64,000 nt of DNA from Humibacter sp049446075 (GCF_049446075.1 NZ_JBMSEB010000001.1:1550001-1614000); one strand, 5' to 3'; positions 16,687 to 25,881 are shown, counted from the stretch's first letter. Program-made: numbers and translations. The notes: generated by a model from the sequence alone, not told the origin.

Positions 16687-18414
16687 GTGATCAAGAGGCT
16701 GATCGGGCGAGGAAGCGTCGCCTCGAGGCTCTTCGCTGCGCAATCGGTCTTCGTGCTCGCGCTCAGCGGCGTCGCATTGCTCGGCCTCTGGCTGGATGCG
16801 AACCAGCGCGTGGACCAGGATGCCCGAGCGCGCACGCAGTCGGTCGCGGCATCCGTCGCTGACGACCCCTACGTCGTGACAGCCGTGCAGAAACCGGATC
16901 CCTCGCGCCTCCTGCAGCCGTTCGCCGTGCGGCAGATGCGGGACTCCCATGTCGACTTCATCACGATCATGAGTACGTCCGGCATCCGCTACACACATCC
17001 GGATCCCGCCGAGATCGGTAAGACCTACATCGGCACCATCGCTCCGGCACAACGCGGCCACGCGCTGACCGAGACCTACACGGGCACCCTGGGGCCGTCG
17101 GTACGGTCTGTGTATCCGGTGTTCGGCACCGGCGGAAAGGTGGTGGCCCTCGTCTCCGCCGGCGTCACCGTGGGGAGCGTGGGGGCCACCGTGAACGCGC
17201 AGCTGCCGTTCGTGGTCGGTTCCGCGCTCGTGCTGCTTCTGCTCGGCGGGCTCGAGGCCCTGCTTCTGCACCGCTACCTGAATCGTGTGACGCACAGCAT
17301 GGGTCCGGAGGAACTGGAGCGCATGTTCTCGTACTACGAGGCTGTGCTCTATTCGGTGCGCGAGGGGCTGCTTCTGGTGGACGCCGGCGGAATGGTCACG
17401 CTGTACAACCAGAGGGCTGCACAACTGCTGAACCTACCCACGCCCGATGTGAACGATCGCCGGGCGAGGATGCCCGTGGCAGAGATGCCGATTCCGGAGA
17501 CGTTGCGCGCGCTGCTGGCCGGCGGGGACCGCGTTCACGATCTGGTGCAGCTCACTGACGATCGGGTGCTCGTCATCAACCAGGAGCCGGCGAAGGCTCC
17601 CGGCCGCTCGCGGCTGCCCGGCAGGCTCGGAACGGTGACCACGATCCGAGACCACACCGAGCTCCAGCAGTTGACCGGGGAATTGCAGACCATGCGCACG
17701 CTGGCCGACTCGCTGCGCTCTCAGACACACGAGTTCTCCAACAAGCTGCACACGATGGTGTCGCTGATCGAGCTCGATCGAACGGCGGAGGCTCTCGAGT
17801 TCGCTACAGAGGAGCTCGCGGTCAATCAGCTCTTGGCCGATCAGGTGGTCGGCTCGATCGACGAGCCCGTGCTGGCCGCTCTGGTTCTTGGCAAGACGAG
17901 CCAGGCCCAGGAACGCGGGGTGCAGCTCAGGGTGAGCACCGCCTCGACGAGCATGCGACCGGACGTGAACACGGCAGATCTGGTCACCATCGTCGGCAAT
18001 CTGCTCGACAACGCCATCGACTCGGCCGCGGATTCAGCCGAGTCCTGGGTCTCTCTCGAACTCTCGACGGAAAGCGAAGAAGGCGGCACCGGCTTCGTGA
18101 TCAGGGTGTCCGACAGCGGTCCGGGCGTCGCTCCGGAACACGAGGATGCCATCTTCGAGCGCGGCTACTCGACGAAGCAGTCGGGACATAACCGGGGATA
18201 CGGCCTGGCTTTGGTCGCCCAGGCCGTCCGGCGCAGCGGAGGCTCGATCCGTCACCTGAACGGCGCACCGGGTGCTGTCTTCGTCGTGGCTCTGCCGCTG
18301 CCGACGACGGCCGAGCAGGCCGCGGGGGCAGCATCCCGCGGGTCAGGGTCTGGCGAAGCCGGGCCACCGCGGCGACTGGAACGGTTTCAAGATCTGGCGG
18401 CGTCCGATGATTAG
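16687..18414 (+). CDS. DcuS/CitA-type sensor histidine kinase
   Basis: 575 residues: an N-terminal transmembrane helix (about 18-38), an extracytoplasmic PASC/sCache domain (about 40-175, with RYTHPDPAEIGKTYIG and a GTLGPSVRSVYPVFG stretch that in this family binds the carboxylate ligand), a second helix (about 178-200), a cytoplasmic PAS domain, a SPOB-like dimerisation helix with the phospho-acceptor His in RSQTHEFSNKLHTM, and an HATPase_c domain (NLLDNAIDSA; SDSGPGVAPEHEDAIFERGYSTK; GYGLALV). GTG start with GGGAG upstream. Overlaps the response regulator by 8 nt. Divergent from dctA, which it probably regulates; the ligand is likely a C4-dicarboxylate or citrate. Confidence 0.92.
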   Translation: MIKRLIGRGSVASRLFAAQSVFVLALSGVALLGLWLDANQRVDQDARARTQSVAASVADDPYVVTAVQKPDPSRLLQPFAVRQMRDSHVDFITIMSTSGIRYTHPDPAEIGKTYIGTIAPAQRGHALTETYTGTLGPSVRSVYPVFGTGGKVVALVSAGVTVGSVGATVNAQLPFVVGSALVLLLLGGLEALLLHRYLNRVTHSMGPEELERMFSYYEAVLYSVREGLLLVDAGGMVTLYNQRAAQLLNLPTPDVNDRRARMPVAEMPIPETLRALLAGGDRVHDLVQLTDDRVLVINQEPAKAPGRSRLPGRLGTVTTIRDHTELQQLTGELQTMRTLADSLRSQTHEFSNKLHTMVSLIELDRTAEALEFATEELAVNQLLADQVVGSIDEPVLAALVLGKTSQAQERGVQLRVSTASTSMRPDVNTADLVTIVGNLLDNAIDSAADSAESWVSLELSTESEEGGTGFVIRVSDSGPGVAPEHEDAIFERGYSTKQSGHNRGYGLALVAQAVRRSGGSIRHLNGAPGAVFVVALPLPTTAEQAAGAASRGSGSGEAGPPRRLERFQDLAASDD

Positions 18415-19087
18415 CGTCCTCGTCGTCGAAGACGAGGAGATAGCCGCGGCCGCGCACGCGGAGTATGTGCGCCGAGTAGACGGGTTCCGGCTCGCGGGCA
18501 TTGCCAGGACCGGCGAGGAAGCCGTGCGGATGCTGCGGGAAGCGCGTGCCGGCGGAATCGACCTCGTGCTGCTCGACATGAATCTTCCGGACATGCCGGG
18601 GCTGGTCGTCGCGGGGAGGGTCCGCGCGCTCGGCATTCCGGCAGACATCATCGCTGTCACCGCCGTGCGCGAGCTCGGAATGGTGCGCAACGCGCTCTCG
18701 CTCGGCGTCGTGCAGTACCTGATCAAGCCCTTCACGTTCTCCGCGTTGCGAGACAAGCTCGAGCACTATCTGCAGTTTCGGCAGTCGCTGCCGCGCGGAG
18801 CGATGCAGACGTCGCAGGCGGAAGTCGATCGGGCACTCGCGGCGCTGCGCACCCCCTCGGCGCCGTCGATGCCCAAGGGCCTGTCGTCTGACACGCTCGA
18901 ACGGGTGACGGCGCTGCTGCGGGCCGAAGACCACGCCTTCTCGGCCGCGGAGGTCTCTTCAACGCTCGCCATCTCTCGAGTGACAGCGCGCCGATATCTG
19001 GAGCACCTGGCCGACAGCGGCCTCGTCTACAGGACGCCTCGGCACGGCACGCCTGGACGTCCCGAGCTCGAGTACCGCTGTCGCTGA
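18407..19087 (+). CDS. DcuR/CitB-type response regulator
   Basis: 226 residues. Receiver domain 1-120 with the acidic pocket VVEDEEIAA, the phospho-Asp in VLLDMNLPDMPG, and the conserved Thr/Lys positions (AVTAVRE; YLIKPFTF). The C-terminal domain is a winged-helix/CitT type (EVSSTLAISRVTARRYLEHL). Start ATG at 18407 overlaps the kinase stop (ATGATTAG); the longer open frame is inside the kinase gene. Partner of the upstream sensor; the obvious target is the dctA/CitE-like operon. Confidence 0.93.
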   Translation: MISVLVVEDEEIAAAAHAEYVRRVDGFRLAGIARTGEEAVRMLREARAGGIDLVLLDMNLPDMPGLVVAGRVRALGIPADIIAVTAVRELGMVRNALSLGVVQYLIKPFTFSALRDKLEHYLQFRQSLPRGAMQTSQAEVDRALAALRTPSAPSMPKGLSSDTLERVTALLRAEDHAFSAAEVSSTLAISRVTARRYLEHLADSGLVYRTPRHGTPGRPELEYRCR

Positions 19088-19099
19088 ACCACGCATCCC

Positions 19100-19126
19100 G
19101 GCACGCTCTCCGACGAGAGGCGTGCC
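19100..19126. terminator. Strong hairpin between convergent response regulator and glycosidase genes
   Basis: GGCACGCTCTC (19100-19110) pairs with GAGAGGCGTGCC (19115-19126, one bulged G) around a CGAC tetraloop. It sits 12 nt after the regulator stop and 20 nt from the end of the convergent glycosidase gene. Probably a bidirectional terminator. Confidence 0.6.
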
Positions 19127-19146
19127 AGGGCGTCACCCGGCGCGGT

Positions 19147-22023
19147 TCAGCCCTTCGCAGGCTTGTGAACCACGAACACGCGCTTCACGGATGCCGCAGG
19201 GGTGAACCCGCTGCCTCCAGCCTGCTCGGCCGTGATGTGGCACACACCCGTGCTGATCACGTGCACCGTGCTGCCGTCGATGGTGCATGATCCGGTCGCG
19301 GAGAACGAGACGGGCAGCCCCGAGCTCGCGGTCGCCTGCAGCGAGAAGTCGGGCGCCCCCAGGTCGACCGGTTCGGGTTTCGGGAACGAGATGGTCTGGG
19401 CGACCGGCGCGGCGTACACCTGCGCCTCGACGATGCCTGCGGCCCAGTCTGCCTCGTTGCCGTTGTGGTCGTTGACCACGTCGGCGACATCGACGCGAAC
19501 GTACCGATACGAGCCGGTCAGGTCGTCGCTCGTGAATCCGGTGCTGCGGTTGGCGAGGCGGGCGACGATCCGCGTCCAGTTCGTGCCGTCTGCACTTCCG
19601 TACACCGCGTATCCGCTGTACGTCTCCGACCCGTTGTAACTGCGCCAGCTCAGGTCGATCCGGCTCACGTCGAACGCACGACCGAGATCCACCTGCCAGG
19701 AGTACGGAACGCTCGAGGGTTGGAAGTAGTTCGAGTCGTCGCCGCTCAGGTTCAGGTTGAAGACGTTCCCGTCGTTCGCAGCTGTTGCCGGATGTCCGTC
19801 GACTGCGCTGCTCGCCGTCGCAGGTTTGCCCTGCGAGACCAGTTGCACAGACGGCTGCTGAACCAACCCCGTCTTCTCAGCGAACGACACCGTCGGCTGG
19901 TACTGCATCGAGACGGACGGCGTGGCACCCTCGAGGCCGTCGAAGTCGAGCGGGAGCCATACGTAGGTCGACGTGCCCAGCGCCGCCGGGTTCCAGTGGT
20001 CGCCCTGGTAGAGGTACTGGGTTCCGCCTTTCGCCTGCAGGGTGAGGATACTCGTCGGCTGGCTGTAGAAGGTGCTGTTGTTCCCTACGGGCTGCAGCGC
20101 TGACCATCCGTTGGGGTCAGCGATGTTCTTCGTGTATGAATACATCGCCTGGTTGGGGTACCAGCCGGACTGACTGGAGGTGAACACGAAGTAGTAGTCG
20201 CCGGCCTTCACGAGCGCCGGCGCCTCACGGCGGCCGCCGGCGAACAGCACGTAGGAGTTCTGCCAGTCCACGTCGGTGTCGCCGTCGATCAGGCGGTACA
20301 CGCGCATGTCGTTGCCGTTCTGGGCCGAGACGATGTAGGCGTCGCCGGTCGACGGGTCCTGATAGACGGTGAAATCGCGCGATCCGTACCCCCACAGCTT
20401 GTCCGTGCCGGTGTAGGTGGGGTCGGCGTCTGGGCTCGTGACGTGTCCGGCACCCGGCCGGAAGTCGCGCACGAAGGTGTAGTCGCCATCGATCGTCTTG
20501 CTGGTGGCGACCATGAGGTGCGACGCGGAGTAGTCGCTCGAACGTTCCCAGTGCGCCCACAGTACGAACGTCTTCGATGCCGCGTCGTAGACGATCTTGG
20601 GCCGTTCCACCTTGGAGTCGGTGAGTTCTGGGGAACTCGCACGGGTGAGCACGTCGTGATCGAACGCCCAGTTCTTCAGGTCGCTGGACTTGTAGAGGCT
20701 GAGTGTGGAGAAGTTCGAGGAGTTGTCCGACTTGTTCTCGCCGACCCAGTAGTACCAGGAGCCGACTTTGATGATGCCGCCGCCATGGGCCTGGATGGGC
20801 GAGCCTGAGGTGTCGTACCAGGTGTGGCTATTGGGGATCGCGGTGTAGGTGCCGGGGTCCGGCTCGATGTCGTAAGCGACCTGGGTGTCGGTGCTGGCCG
20901 TGCCGTCGCTGAAGGCGATCGTGTCGATCGTTTCGGAGTCGGAGACCGTGATCGCACCGGTGTACAGGGTGCCGTTGGTCGCGGAAGCCTTCGATCCGTC
21001 GGTCGTGTAGTAAATGGTCGAGCCGGGCGTCGTTGTCGCGAGTTCGACCTTCTGCGCGTCTTTGTACGTGCCACCCGCGACGCTCGCCGTCGGGGGCGCC
21101 ACCACGAACGGGGTGGTGTCGACTTTCACCGCACCCGACGCGATGCCGAACCAGCTGATGACGGGTGCTCCGCTCTGGCCGCCGATCGTCACCTCCAGCT
21201 TCTCGGGCCCGGCGGCGGCCTGCGCCGCCGTCACCGTGAACCCGCCGGTGACCATGGTCTTCGACGGTCCCTGCTTGCCCGACGTGCTGATCATCACGCC
21301 GGTCGCGATGGGCGTCGACGTGCCGTCCGCCGCGACCATCGCGACGTTGAACTGCCGGTTGTTCCACCACTCCTGGAAGCCGGCGGTCACGGTGTAGGTT
21401 CCGGCCTGGAGAGGCAGGTCGTACACGATCGGCTTCGAAGTGCTTCCCGCGCCGAGCGCGTACAGGCCGTCGGCGTAGGGATCTGTACCGGTCGCCGAGC
21501 GCTTGGCGACGTACGCGTTCCCGTCGTTGAGGTATCCCCAGGTCGCGGAGCCGGTGAACTGCTGATCGGCCACCGTGTTCACCAGGCCTGTGCCGAGCGC
21601 CTTGGCGACGGCGTCGTATGCCGGTGTCGAGGCCGACATTCCGCTGTCGACGTAGTACAGCGTGCTCGCAGGCACGACCTGCACCTGTGCCGTGACGTTC
21701 AGACCGTTCACGTCTCCCACGACGGAGTAGCTCTGGTAGGTGCGTGCGAACGTGTACCCGGAAAGGTTCCAGCTCACCGCCTCGGTCTGCTGTCCCGTCG
21801 CCGTGTTCACGGCCACTTCCGACGGCAGCTTCGGGGTCTCCCTTGTTGTCGTCGCGACGACGATGGGCGAGACGAGCGAGGTGGGCACCGGCTCGGCCGC
21901 CTGCGCGCCACCCTGGGTCAGCAGTGTCGTCAGCACCGCGGATGCCGTCACCAGCGCCGCCCCCGCGACGCGACGTCGCGTTCGCCGCGTTCGTCCGGGT
22001 GAACTCGTCGACTTCTTCGTCAT
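19147..22023 (-). CDS. Secreted multidomain glycoside hydrolase, GH43-like, with CBM32-type module
   Basis: About 958 residues. A Tat-like/Sec signal peptide (Arg-rich start, hydrophobic core, cleavage after GGAQAA) is followed by an N-terminal malectin/CBM-like beta domain (about 60-310), a chitobiase C-terminal/Ig-like domain (TTPGSTIYYTTDGS), a five-bladed-propeller GH43-type catalytic region (SHTWYDTSGSPIQAHGGG; KVERPKIVYD; EAPALVKAGDYYFVFTS), an F5/8 type C (CBM32) module (WQVDLGRAFDVSRIDLSW) and a C-terminal Ig-like repeat. No sortase motif. ATG at 22023 is chosen because AGAGAGG precedes it; ATG at 22056 is possible. Likely releases arabinose-, xylose- or galactose-type sugars for the adjacent importer; substrate is inference. 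Confidence 0.85.
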   Translation of the reverse strand: MTKKSTSSPGRTRRTRRRVAGAALVTASAVLTTLLTQGGAQAAEPVPTSLVSPIVVATTTRETPKLPSEVAVNTATGQQTEAVSWNLSGYTFARTYQSYSVVGDVNGLNVTAQVQVVPASTLYYVDSGMSASTPAYDAVAKALGTGLVNTVADQQFTGSATWGYLNDGNAYVAKRSATGTDPYADGLYALGAGSTSKPIVYDLPLQAGTYTVTAGFQEWWNNRQFNVAMVAADGTSTPIATGVMISTSGKQGPSKTMVTGGFTVTAAQAAAGPEKLEVTIGGQSGAPVISWFGIASGAVKVDTTPFVVAPPTASVAGGTYKDAQKVELATTTPGSTIYYTTDGSKASATNGTLYTGAITVSDSETIDTIAFSDGTASTDTQVAYDIEPDPGTYTAIPNSHTWYDTSGSPIQAHGGGIIKVGSWYYWVGENKSDNSSNFSTLSLYKSSDLKNWAFDHDVLTRASSPELTDSKVERPKIVYDAASKTFVLWAHWERSSDYSASHLMVATSKTIDGDYTFVRDFRPGAGHVTSPDADPTYTGTDKLWGYGSRDFTVYQDPSTGDAYIVSAQNGNDMRVYRLIDGDTDVDWQNSYVLFAGGRREAPALVKAGDYYFVFTSSQSGWYPNQAMYSYTKNIADPNGWSALQPVGNNSTFYSQPTSILTLQAKGGTQYLYQGDHWNPAALGTSTYVWLPLDFDGLEGATPSVSMQYQPTVSFAEKTGLVQQPSVQLVSQGKPATASSAVDGHPATAANDGNVFNLNLSGDDSNYFQPSSVPYSWQVDLGRAFDVSRIDLSWRSYNGSETYSGYAVYGSADGTNWTRIVARLANRSTGFTSDDLTGSYRYVRVDVADVVNDHNGNEADWAAGIVEAQVYAAPVAQTISFPKPEPVDLGAPDFSLQATASSGLPVSFSATGSCTIDGSTVHVISTGVCHITAEQAGGSGFTPAASVKRVFVVHKPAKG

Positions 22024-22096
22024 CGATGTGCCTCTCTGCATCATCACTGGGAGCATCTCAGCTCGGGCGGCGTCGTGATCGCGGACTTGGGCCCGG

Positions 22097-22114
22097 AATG
22101 TTTACGCAAACATT
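22097..22114. promoter_or_regulatory. LacI-type operator upstream of the glycosidase
   Basis: AATGTTTACGCAAACATT: 7-bp arms (AATGTTT/AAACATT) around a central CG with one off-symmetry pair, the classic form of LacI/GalR-family sites. It lies about 75 bp upstream of the glycosidase start codon. Candidate ligand: the LacI protein at 25896-26891 or another family member. Confidence 0.65.
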
Positions 22115-22264
22115 GTGACCTTATCGATCGAGGTCGCGCGACGTCAAGGAATCGAACACGCTCGAACGCGCGGGACATACCTGCGCGGTTTCGCGAACGC
22201 GGGGCGTTGTGACCGTCGTCGCCTCTGCCAGGTACGAGGCCGGCCACGACGAGCCCTCGCATGG

Positions 22265-22310
22265 GATGCCCCTCCTGCCCCGATCGTCTCGGTGGGGCCG
22301 GAGGGGCATC
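22265..22310. terminator. Terminator hairpin of the sugar importer operon
   Basis: GATGCCCCTCC (22265-22275) and GGAGGGGCATC (22300-22310) are perfect inverted arms, and after one mismatch the stem continues with GCCCC/GGGGC (22277-22281/22294-22298). It lies 25 nt past the last permease gene on the minus strand. No U-tract. Confidence 0.65.
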
Positions 22311-22334
22311 GTCATGGGGCCGCGCCGGCCGAGA

Positions 22335-23234
22335 TCATCCCTTGACGGCGCCTGCCGCGATGTTGGCGATGAAGTGCCGCGAACCGATGATGAAGATCGC
22401 GATCAGCGGCAGCACGCTGATCAAAGCCCCCGCCATGACCCAGCCGTAGTTGGTCGAGTACAGGCTGTTCAAAGCAGCGAGCGCGGTCTGAACGGTTTGC
22501 GTTCCCGGATTCACCAGCACCACCAACGGCCACACGTAGTCGTTCCACGCGCCGATGAAGGTGAAGATGCCGAGGAAGGCGACGCCGCCACGCACCATGG
22601 GAAGTCCGATGCTCCAGTAAGTACGGAAGAATCCGGCCCCGTCCATCCGCGCCGACTCGACGAGCTCGTTCGGCAGTGACGACTCGAAGAACTGCCGCAG
22701 CAGGAAGATGCCGAAGGCGTTGGCCGCGCCAGGGATGATCAACGCCTGAAGCCCGCCGACCCACCCCAGCTTGCTCATGAGAACGAAGCTCGGCACCAGC
22801 GACAGGCTGCCCGGGATCAGGAACGTGGTGAGCAGGATGCCGAACAGCACCTTCTTTCCGGGGAACTCGAACTTGGCGAAGGTGAAAGCGGCCAGCGAGT
22901 CGAAGAACATCACCAAAAGGGCGCACGAGCCGGACACGATGAAGGAGTTCAGCACTGCCCGGAACAGGTCGATGCTTCCGAGCACGCCCTTGATGTTCGG
23001 CCACAGCTGGTTGCCCGGAAGCAGATCGGGCGGATAGCCGAAGATCTGCGCTGTGCTCTGGGTAGACATCGCGAACAGCCAATAGAACGGGAACAGCGAG
23101 AGGAGAACGCCGACCCAGATGCACGCGTGCGTGACGATACGCCAGACAAGCCGCTTCTTGCGCGCTGTTCGACCCTCGAACTCACTCACATTGCGCACGG
23201 CCGCCGGCTCAAGGGATGGAGTCATCGTGGTCAC
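22335..23234 (-). CDS. Carbohydrate ABC transporter permease (MalG type)
   Basis: 299 residues, six transmembrane segments, with the EAA cytoplasmic loop ELVESARMDGAGFFRTYWSI that docks the ATPase. GTG at 23234 is preferred: AAGGAGGT precedes it by 6 nt and it overlaps the previous permease stop as GTGA; ATG at 23225 is an alternative. Last gene of the SBP-permease-permease operon. No ATPase gene is present, so a shared MsiK-like ATPase elsewhere probably energises it. Confidence 0.94.
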   Translation of the reverse strand: MTTMTPSLEPAAVRNVSEFEGRTARKKRLVWRIVTHACIWVGVLLSLFPFYWLFAMSTQSTAQIFGYPPDLLPGNQLWPNIKGVLGSIDLFRAVLNSFIVSGSCALLVMFFDSLAAFTFAKFEFPGKKVLFGILLTTFLIPGSLSLVPSFVLMSKLGWVGGLQALIIPGAANAFGIFLLRQFFESSLPNELVESARMDGAGFFRTYWSIGLPMVRGGVAFLGIFTFIGAWNDYVWPLVVLVNPGTQTVQTALAALNSLYSTNYGWVMAGALISVLPLIAIFIIGSRHFIANIAAGAVKG

Positions 23235-24256
23235 CGTGCCACCTCCTTCTTCGCCTTTGAGCGCTCGGACATCCGGGTGAACATCCCGGGGACCGCCGTT
23301 CCGAACTCGTTCTCTTTGCGTCCGTTCACAAGTCGCCAGTTCACGATCGCGAACAACAGCACGAGCACGAACAGCGCCCATGCGATGGCCGACCCGTAAC
23401 CGAAGTCGAAGTGAGTGAACGCCTGGTTGTACTGGTAGAGCACGATCGTCATACCGGCGTTGTTGGTGCCTCCGTTGTTCCCGAGCAGCACCTGCGGCTC
23501 CGTGAACAGTGAGAGGCCGCCGATGGTGGACGTGATGACCGTGAAGAGGATCACGGGGCGCAGGAGCGGCACCGTGATGCGCGAGAAGATGCGCCACGTG
23601 CTCGCGCCGTCGACCCGTGCCGAGTCGTAGAGCTCGGTGGAGATCGCCTGCAGCCCGGCGAGATAGATGATCGCGTTGTACCCGGTGTAGCGCCAGATCA
23701 CCATGATGGCGATGGTCACCTTGATGCCCCAAGGGTCCGACAACCACTGCACTCCGGCGTCCGTTCCCCCGAGCCATTTCAGGAACGAGTTGGCAAGGCC
23801 GAACTGGTCGGAGAACACCGAGCCGAACACGACCGCCATTGCGACCATCGAGGTGACGTTCGGAACGAAGAACGCGAGCCGGTAGAAGGACTTCAGCCGC
23901 AGGTTCTGGTGCAGCAGGAAGGCGATCACCAGTGCCATGAACAGCATGGGGACGGTCGAGAGAAACCAGATGATGAACGTGTTGCCGACGGACTGCCAGA
24001 AGATCGGGTCAGCCACAAGGTAGAGGTACTGGTGGAGGCCGACGAACTTCATCGCCCCCATGCCGTCCCAGTCCGTGAACGAGATCACGATCGAGAAAAC
24101 GATGGGAAAGGCTCCGAACACGAGGAACAGGAGGTAGAACGGCGCGATGGCCACGTACTGCGGCCAGAACCGACGCGCGGGTGTCTTCTTGGCAACGGCG
24201 AGAGGAGTGTTACGGGGCTTGGGTCGTAGCGGGATCCCCGTCGTCTGTGCGGTCAT
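23231..24256 (-). CDS. Carbohydrate ABC transporter permease (MalF type)
   Basis: 341 residues, Arg/Lys/Pro-rich cytoplasmic N-terminus then six hydrophobic segments; EAA loop ELYDSARVDGASTWRIFSRI. Its start overlaps the stop of the binding-protein gene (ATGA) and its stop overlaps the next permease start (GTGA), so the three are translationally coupled. Sugar specificity cannot be read from the permease. Confidence 0.94.
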   Translation of the reverse strand: MTAQTTGIPLRPKPRNTPLAVAKKTPARRFWPQYVAIAPFYLLFLVFGAFPIVFSIVISFTDWDGMGAMKFVGLHQYLYLVADPIFWQSVGNTFIIWFLSTVPMLFMALVIAFLLHQNLRLKSFYRLAFFVPNVTSMVAMAVVFGSVFSDQFGLANSFLKWLGGTDAGVQWLSDPWGIKVTIAIMVIWRYTGYNAIIYLAGLQAISTELYDSARVDGASTWRIFSRITVPLLRPVILFTVITSTIGGLSLFTEPQVLLGNNGGTNNAGMTIVLYQYNQAFTHFDFGYGSAIAWALFVLVLLFAIVNWRLVNGRKENEFGTAVPGMFTRMSERSKAKKEVAR

Positions 24257-25548
24257 ACGTTCACCCCGTGCTTCTGAAGGACTCGGTTCGTCTGGGTCAC
24301 GGCGTCATCCCATGCCCTGTCGGGGTCCTTACCCCCGGCCTCCACGTTGGTGATCTCCGTCGTGAAGAAGTTCGCGATCTGCTCGTACGGCGAGACGAAG
24401 GCCGTCGGCACCGTCGCTGCCTGCTTCTTGAAGAACTCGAGCGAGTTCTGCGATCCGAAGAACCCGCGGCTGGCATCCTTCATGATTCCGCTGGTCAGGG
24501 CGTCTGGTGCCGAAGGGAAGAGCTGCACCTCGTTGTACGTCTGCGCCTGATGAGTGGCGGTCTGCGACCAGGCGATGAACCTGTACGCGGCCTCCGGATC
24601 CTTGCAGGTGTCAGGGATGGCGAGGAAGGAGCCGCCGCTGTTTCCGGCCCTGACCGGCTGGGACGCCAGGCGCCACTTGCCCTTGGTGGCCGGCGCGGTG
24701 CTCAGCAGGATCTGTGCCCACCAGACAGCCTCGATATGGCCGGCGGTCTTGCCGCTGATCCACGCAGCGTTCTGATCCGTGGCCAGTTGCTGGTTGCCCA
24801 GCACGCCGGCCTTGATGGCCTTCACCGTGGTATTCCAGGCGTCCCGCACTGCGGAGGTCTCGTTCATGTACAGGGGCTTGCCCGTGCGGCTGAAGTAGCG
24901 CTCCGGCGACGCGTTGACGATCTGGCTGAACAACTGCACGGAGTCCATCAGCATGTGACTGCCGACGTTCGCCTTGAGCTTGCGGCCGAACTCGATCCAT
25001 TCGTCCCAGGTACGGATCGAAGCAGACACAGCGTCGGGCTCGGAGGGAAGGCCGGCTTTGGCGAAGATGTCGTAGCGGTAATAGAACCCCGTCGGACCGC
25101 TGTCGATCGGGAAGAAGCACATGCGTCCGGTCGGTGTGATGCCGTAGTCCCATTTCCACGGGAAGTACCTGTTCTTCAGGTCTTGTGCGCCGAACTGGTT
25201 CAGGTCGACGAACATCGACTCATCGGGGAAGTACAGCGAGACGTTCGAGTTGATGGCGGTGATGTCGGGAACGTACGCGTGGCCGGCCAGGCTGGTGCGG
25301 AGCTTCGTGTCCCAGTTCGAATTCGGCGGTTGCTGCGAAATCAGGGACATGTTCGTGCCCGGAATGCCTGCCGCCGCTTGTTTGAGCACGCCTGGACCCA
25401 TCGAGCGGTTCCAGTACCACAGCACCAGCTCTTTCGGATCGGTAGAAACGGATGTCTGAGATGCGCATCCGGTAAGGCCGCCGGCGAGGGCGAGAAGACT
25501 CACCCCCGCCGTTCCGGTCAGTAGCGATCTCCGTGAAAGTGCGGTCAT
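24253..25548 (-). CDS. Sugar-binding lipoprotein of the ABC importer
   Basis: 431-residue extracellular solute-binding protein (SBP family 1 type). The N-terminus has Arg-Arg, a hydrophobic core and a lipobox ending LTGC at about residue 28, so it is a lipid-anchored protein. Internal segments GPTGFYYRYDIFAKAGLP and AYRFIAWSQTA match sugar-binding proteins. First gene of the importer operon, downstream of the LacI-type palindromes at 25670-25849; the neighbouring secreted glycosidase suggests the ligand is an oligosaccharide or monosaccharide it releases. Confidence 0.93.
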   Translation of the reverse strand: MTALSRRSLLTGTAGVSLLALAGGLTGCASQTSVSTDPKELVLWYWNRSMGPGVLKQAAAGIPGTNMSLISQQPPNSNWDTKLRTSLAGHAYVPDITAINSNVSLYFPDESMFVDLNQFGAQDLKNRYFPWKWDYGITPTGRMCFFPIDSGPTGFYYRYDIFAKAGLPSEPDAVSASIRTWDEWIEFGRKLKANVGSHMLMDSVQLFSQIVNASPERYFSRTGKPLYMNETSAVRDAWNTTVKAIKAGVLGNQQLATDQNAAWISGKTAGHIEAVWWAQILLSTAPATKGKWRLASQPVRAGNSGGSFLAIPDTCKDPEAAYRFIAWSQTATHQAQTYNEVQLFPSAPDALTSGIMKDASRGFFGSQNSLEFFKKQAATVPTAFVSPYEQIANFFTTEITNVEAGGKDPDRAWDDAVTQTNRVLQKHGVNV

Positions 25549-25669
25549 AAGCCCCTCGCTTCTCGACTCTGAGTTCCTGGGGATGGGCCGGTCGGAGACC
25601 GAACCCGAACGATGCCGCGGGCTCCCGTTCTACTCGATCGGAAGCGGTACGGTGTCGCCCACCTTGGTT

Positions 25670-25685
25670 TCGTGAACGTTCACGA
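25670..25685. promoter_or_regulatory. LacI-type operator, perfect 16-bp palindrome
   Basis: TCGTGAACGTTCACGA is fully self-complementary with a central CG, as in many LacI/GalR operators. It is about 120 bp upstream of the binding-protein gene and 210 bp upstream of the regulator gene. Its half-site (GTGAAC) differs from that of the glycosidase operator (TGTTTA). Confidence 0.65.
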
Positions 25686-25881
25686 TGCGGTCACACTGGC
25701 ACCCCCCATATGGGGCTGTCAAGACTTCTGTCGCGATTCGCCGGCATCGACGCTTGTCGTTCACGGCGAAGCGCATGCGTGCGCCGGTGGCTCCGTCCAC
25801 GTCGTTTCAGGAAACGAGAAGGGGCGATGGGCCGTGTCGCTGACACGGCAGCGTCGGTGGGGGCGATGGTCGCCGTCCCCG

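Larger units (their letters stand above)
22024..22334. promoter_or_regulatory. Intergenic region upstream of the glycosidase
   Basis: A 311-bp interval between the permease stop and the glycosidase start, both minus strand. It contains the terminator hairpin of the importer operon (22265-22310) and a LacI-type operator (22097-22114), so the glycosidase probably has its own sugar-regulated promoter. Nothing else recognisable. Confidence 0.6.
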
